A DNA stretch of 7,724 bases, taken from positions 1,494 through 9,217 of the forward strand of contig DHJA01000094.1 in the NCBI GenBank assembly GCA_002404095.1, written 5' to 3'. This DNA comes from Planctomycetaceae bacterium UBA4732 (lineage in GTDB: Bacteria; Planctomycetota; Planctomycetia; Gemmatales; Gemmataceae). The notes beneath the pieces were generated by a model. It did not search any database. It saw nothing but the letters and a program-made list of their open reading frames with translations, and was not told the origin of the DNA. Shown piece after piece: positions 5,117 to 7,724 of the stretch. The first letter of the stretch is position 1. Each line of letters starts with the position of its first letter. Both the position numbers and the translations under genes were made by a program.

Positions 5117-7702
5117 CCGCTGTCTTGGACGTGGAACCTGCTGGCAGCCGGCCTGTTCATGGGCCTTATCGCGCTGCTATGGGTACGCAGCCGCGCCGGC
5201 CGGCGCCCGCGCGCGTTCGTGGAAGTCCACCCGCGGTATCGCTTGTTTTTGCGGCGCCAAGGGTTGACTGAAGCGCGCCATTTCCTCGATCTTTCCGCCG
5301 CCGTTATCAGCGGCCACCCCGGCCGTAGCGTGGCCCGTGTCGCTCTGACCAACGATGACGAAGCGATTTACGCCTTTCTGAAGCGCGAAAGTCGTATTTC
5401 CTGGCTGGTACGGCTGGCAGGCTCGGCGGCCGGCGCCGGCTTCGTCTCCCGGTCGCTGCGCGAAGCCCGAACTCTGGAAGCGCTGCAGCGCGAGGGCGTC
5501 GGTTGCCCGGAATGGCTGGCGGCCGGCGAGGACGAGCACGGCCGCGCCTTCCTCCTCGTCCGTGAAACCCCAGGAGCGACGGAACTGCGCGCGTGGCTGC
5601 GTCGTGAGACCGACCCGGTCGAGCGGCGCCGGTTGGCGCGATCCTTGGGCGCGGCCCTGGCTCACATGCACGCGGCGGGATTCACACACCCTGACCTTTA
5701 TTCCAAGCACGTCCTGATCGGAATGGGCGCCGAGTGCGTCCAGTTTCTCGACTGGCAGCGCTCCCGGCGCCATCTGGCCGTCGATGCGCACCGCCGAGCC
5801 CGTGACCTCGCGGCGCTGCACGCCACGCTGACCGACGACCTCGCCGCCGTGCGAGAACGTCTGGCCTGCCTAAACGCCTATTGCGCCGGTTTCGCCGCGG
5901 CGAACTCATCGGGGTTGCCTCGTCGGGCGTTCCTCCGATTGGTTCTCCATTACACGCGCCGCCTGCTGCGACGGCGGCACATTCGAGAAAAGCGACAACC
6001 TTCCCTGGCTCGCGGCGTACAGGAATGGACGACGCTGAACGAAGGGGAATTGTGCATCGCGCCGGCGTTTTTCGCCGTGTGGCCGCGGCGTTCGCCGCAA
6101 TGGTTGGCCCTCGATTGTCAGCCCAAGGCGCCGGGTCAGGAATTGACTCGACGCTGGCTTACAACGGATGGACCGCCGGCGCTGCTCGTCCGCCGCCGCC
6201 GCCGCGTCACTCTGACCGACCTGTCGCTTTGGGGTGAACCGCGGGCGTCCGTGGAGCAACGTCACGCGGAATTACTTCTACGCCTGCAACGCCATGCGGT
6301 GCCGGCGCCGCGAGTCCTGGCGATGGGCCGGCGCGTAGCGCAAGGGCGCGTCGAGTCGTTCGTACTCACTCAGCCTGCCGCGGCCGCCGTGCGGTTGACC
6401 ACGTGGTTGGCCCGGCAAACGCATCGGCCGGATGCCGTCGCCTGGCGCCGGCGCGTACTGCGCGAGGCGGGTGCCTTGCTGCACCGCCTGCACGATGCTA
6501 CCTGCTACCTCGACGACGCCAACGCGCTGGCCGTGCAGTCTTCGCCGGGCGAAGAGCCTATCGTACTCCTGACGAGCGCCCAACGAGTCGAAGCGCTGCG
6601 ACGGCCGCACACCGGGCGCGCTCGCCGTGACAAGGACGCCATCCAGCGCGCTTTGAAGGCGGCCGGTTGCAGCCGTTCCGACCAGCTACGGTTCCTGGCC
6701 GGCTACCGGCGATCCGCTCGGGAGAACGCGACGGACGCCGTTGGTCCCCGCCGTTGGCCGGGCTATCGCACCGACGAATCGCATGTTCTCCAAGGAGATC
6801 ATGCCATGTCCGCGTCGCCCGCCGACTCACTCTGGTCGCGATTCTTCGTGGGCGCCCGCCGGCTGCGGCATCGGGCCGACTGGACGACTTTCGTGGGCGC
6901 CGACTGGCCCGACTGCATTATGGACGTGGCCGTCACAGATCGTTTCCATGCCAAGCAAGGCCGTTCCACCGGCCGCTGGATTTTGTACGCCGACGAGCGA
7001 GAGGCCCGGCGACTGTCGGTCTATCTCAAGCGCCACTACCATTTGCCCTGGTGGGACCGTTTGTTGGCCGCTCTCCGGTGGGGCGGCGGTCGTTCACCCG
7101 CCTTTCAGGAGTGGGAACATCTTGCATGGGCGCGACAAGTCGGCGTCCCAGTCCCCCAGGCCGTCGCGGCGGCCGAATACGTCGGGCCGTGGGGGCGCCT
7201 GCGCAGCGTCCTCGCCGTCGAGGAACTGCACGACATGCTGCCGCTACATGAGGCCGTCCCCCTCGCCGCGGCGGCCCTCGCCCCTGCCGATTTTCGCCGC
7301 TGGAAGCGTGGCTTGATCGTGGAAATGGCGCGCCTCACGCGCCTCCTTCATGACCGCTGCCGTTTCCACAAGGATCTCTACCTCTGCCATTTTTACATCG
7401 CCCGCACCGACGCGGCCGCCGCCAACCTTATGTGGCGCGGCCGCGTTTTCCTGATCGACCTGCACCGGCTGGGACGCCATCCGTGGACGTGGTTGTGGTG
7501 GCGGATGAAAGACCTCGCTCAACTCCTATATTCGACCGAAATCATCGGGATCGACCCGCGCGACCGACTCTACTTTTGGCAGATGTATCGCGGGCCGGGG
7601 CCGCGCCGTAGGGCCGACCGTTGGCTGGTGCGGTTAGTGCTGTTCAAGTGGCGCCGCTATCGGAGGCACAATGCGCGTCAGAAGGCCCGCGGGCGCCGGT
7701 GA
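5114..7702 (+). CDS. three-domain Kdo/WaaP (InaA)-family lipopolysaccharide kinase, apparent gene fusion
   Basis: The 862-residue product starts with a hydrophobic segment (about 8-25), a possible membrane anchor. Domain 1 (about 62-260) has the expected kinase residues: K90 in FLKRE, E117 in REART, catalytic HPDLYSKHVLI (192-202, D194) and metal-binding LDWQ (D213). Domain 2 (about 355-532) has the same helical layout but is degenerate: RRRRRV replaces the lysine strand, CYLDDANALAV (464-474) replaces the catalytic loop and LLTSAQR (485-491) replaces the metal motif. Domain 3 (about 565-850) is intact: K639 in YLKRH, E666, HKDLYLCHFYI (752-762) and LIDLHR (780-785). E. coli WaaP is 265 residues, so this is about three kinases long. 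A consensus ribosome site and ATG lie in frame between domains 2 and 3 (6792-6808), suggesting two genes merged. Likely role: phosphorylation of LPS core heptose or Kdo using ATP. ATG 5114 is chosen because earlier in-frame starts fall inside the inverted repeat. Confidence 0.85.
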   Translation: MPLSWTWNLLAAGLFMGLIALLWVRSRAGRRPRAFVEVHPRYRLFLRRQGLTEARHFLDLSAAVISGHPGRSVARVALTNDDEAIYAFLKRESRISWLVRLAGSAAGAGFVSRSLREARTLEALQREGVGCPEWLAAGEDEHGRAFLLVRETPGATELRAWLRRETDPVERRRLARSLGAALAHMHAAGFTHPDLYSKHVLIGMGAECVQFLDWQRSRRHLAVDAHRRARDLAALHATLTDDLAAVRERLACLNAYCAGFAAANSSGLPRRAFLRLVLHYTRRLLRRRHIREKRQPSLARGVQEWTTLNEGELCIAPAFFAVWPRRSPQWLALDCQPKAPGQELTRRWLTTDGPPALLVRRRRRVTLTDLSLWGEPRASVEQRHAELLLRLQRHAVPAPRVLAMGRRVAQGRVESFVLTQPAAAAVRLTTWLARQTHRPDAVAWRRRVLREAGALLHRLHDATCYLDDANALAVQSSPGEEPIVLLTSAQRVEALRRPHTGRARRDKDAIQRALKAAGCSRSDQLRFLAGYRRSARENATDAVGPRRWPGYRTDESHVLQGDHAMSASPADSLWSRFFVGARRLRHRADWTTFVGADWPDCIMDVAVTDRFHAKQGRSTGRWILYADEREARRLSVYLKRHYHLPWWDRLLAALRWGGGRSPAFQEWEHLAWARQVGVPVPQAVAAAEYVGPWGRLRSVLAVEELHDMLPLHEAVPLAAAALAPADFRRWKRGLIVEMARLTRLLHDRCRFHKDLYLCHFYIARTDAAAANLMWRGRVFLIDLHRLGRHPWTWLWWRMKDLAQLLYSTEIIGIDPRDRLYFWQMYRGPGPRRRADRWLVRLVLFKWRRYRRHNARQKARGRR
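6792..6808 (+). promoter_or_regulatory. internal Shine-Dalgarno and ATG within the kinase fusion
   Basis: AAGGAG at 6792-6797 is followed after 8 nt by ATG 6806-6808, in frame with the large kinase gene (residue 565). Initiation here would give a 298-residue protein (6806-7702) that contains exactly domain 3 with a normal-looking N terminus, the usual size for a stand-alone WaaP/KdkA-type kinase. It may be a relic of a formerly separate gene or an active internal start. Confidence 0.6.
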
Positions 7703-7724
7703 AGGTCGTTTAGCCGCGACCCGA
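7703..7724. repeat. possible left end of a further dispersed repeat, cut by the window edge
   Basis: The 22 bases after the final stop include GTTTAGCCGCGACCCGA (7708-7724), with a small GTCG/CGAC pairing (7705-7708 with 7717-7720). The sequence resembles TTTAGCCGCGAC repeats I recall from planctomycete intergenic regions, but the matching arm would lie outside the window. Confidence 0.3.

Noticed and set aside
5043..5267. Small frame encoding GQVCNLPLKMAGYKPAP
   Set aside because: The peptide comes from the GGCAGGTT nested palindrome and then runs out of frame into the kinase gene.
5682..5909. CRISPR array, tRNA or phage genes anywhere in the window
   Set aside because: I looked for regularly spaced direct repeats, tRNA-like cloverleaf sequence and phage proteins and saw none; the repeats present are inverted and intergenic.

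Overview
The window is GC-rich bacterial DNA carrying five genes, all on the + strand, in one tightly packed envelope-biogenesis cluster. Four of them are recognisable steps of lipopolysaccharide (LPS) synthesis: lipid A 4'-kinase (lpxK), the bifunctional heptose kinase/adenylyltransferase (hldE), a family 9 heptosyltransferase (waaF-like), and a large protein built from Kdo/heptose-kinase (WaaP/InaA-type) domains. The fifth, between lpxK and hldE, is a deoxyhypusine-synthase-like protein of unknown role. This gene set, the DHS-like gene inside it, the style of the kinase domains (e.g. HKDLYLCHFYI) and the dispersed inverted repeats in the gaps make me favour a member of the Planctomycetota. 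That assignment is inference from remembered families, not a search.

Layout: 1-173 is a leader with a strong sigma70-like promoter (TTGACA, 18 nt, TATAAC). 174-1283 is lpxK with a probable TTG start. 1280-2248 is the DHS-like gene, overlapping lpxK by ATGA. 2258-2349 is an AT-rich inverted repeat. 2369-3850 is hldE. 3858-3941 is a perfect 32-bp inverted repeat. 3972-5036 is waaF. 5040-5100 is a third, unrelated inverted repeat whose arms are themselves palindromic. 5114-7702 is an 862-residue protein with three kinase-like domains. 7703-7724 looks like the first bases of a fourth repeat cut by the window edge.

The genes fit one pathway. LpxK phosphorylates the lipid A disaccharide, HldE makes the activated heptose precursor, the GT9 enzyme adds heptose to the core, and the kinase-domain protein probably phosphorylates core sugars (heptose or Kdo). 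No U-tract terminator is visible between genes, so a single transcript from the promoter at 53-82 is plausible.

The two most unusual points are in the last gene and the second gene. The last gene appears to be a fusion of a two-domain kinase (active-looking domain plus a degenerate pseudokinase) with a complete one-domain kinase. A consensus Shine-Dalgarno and an ATG are still buried in frame at the junction (6792-6808). The DHS-like protein keeps the general fold signature but appears to lack the catalytic lysine segment of true deoxyhypusine synthases.
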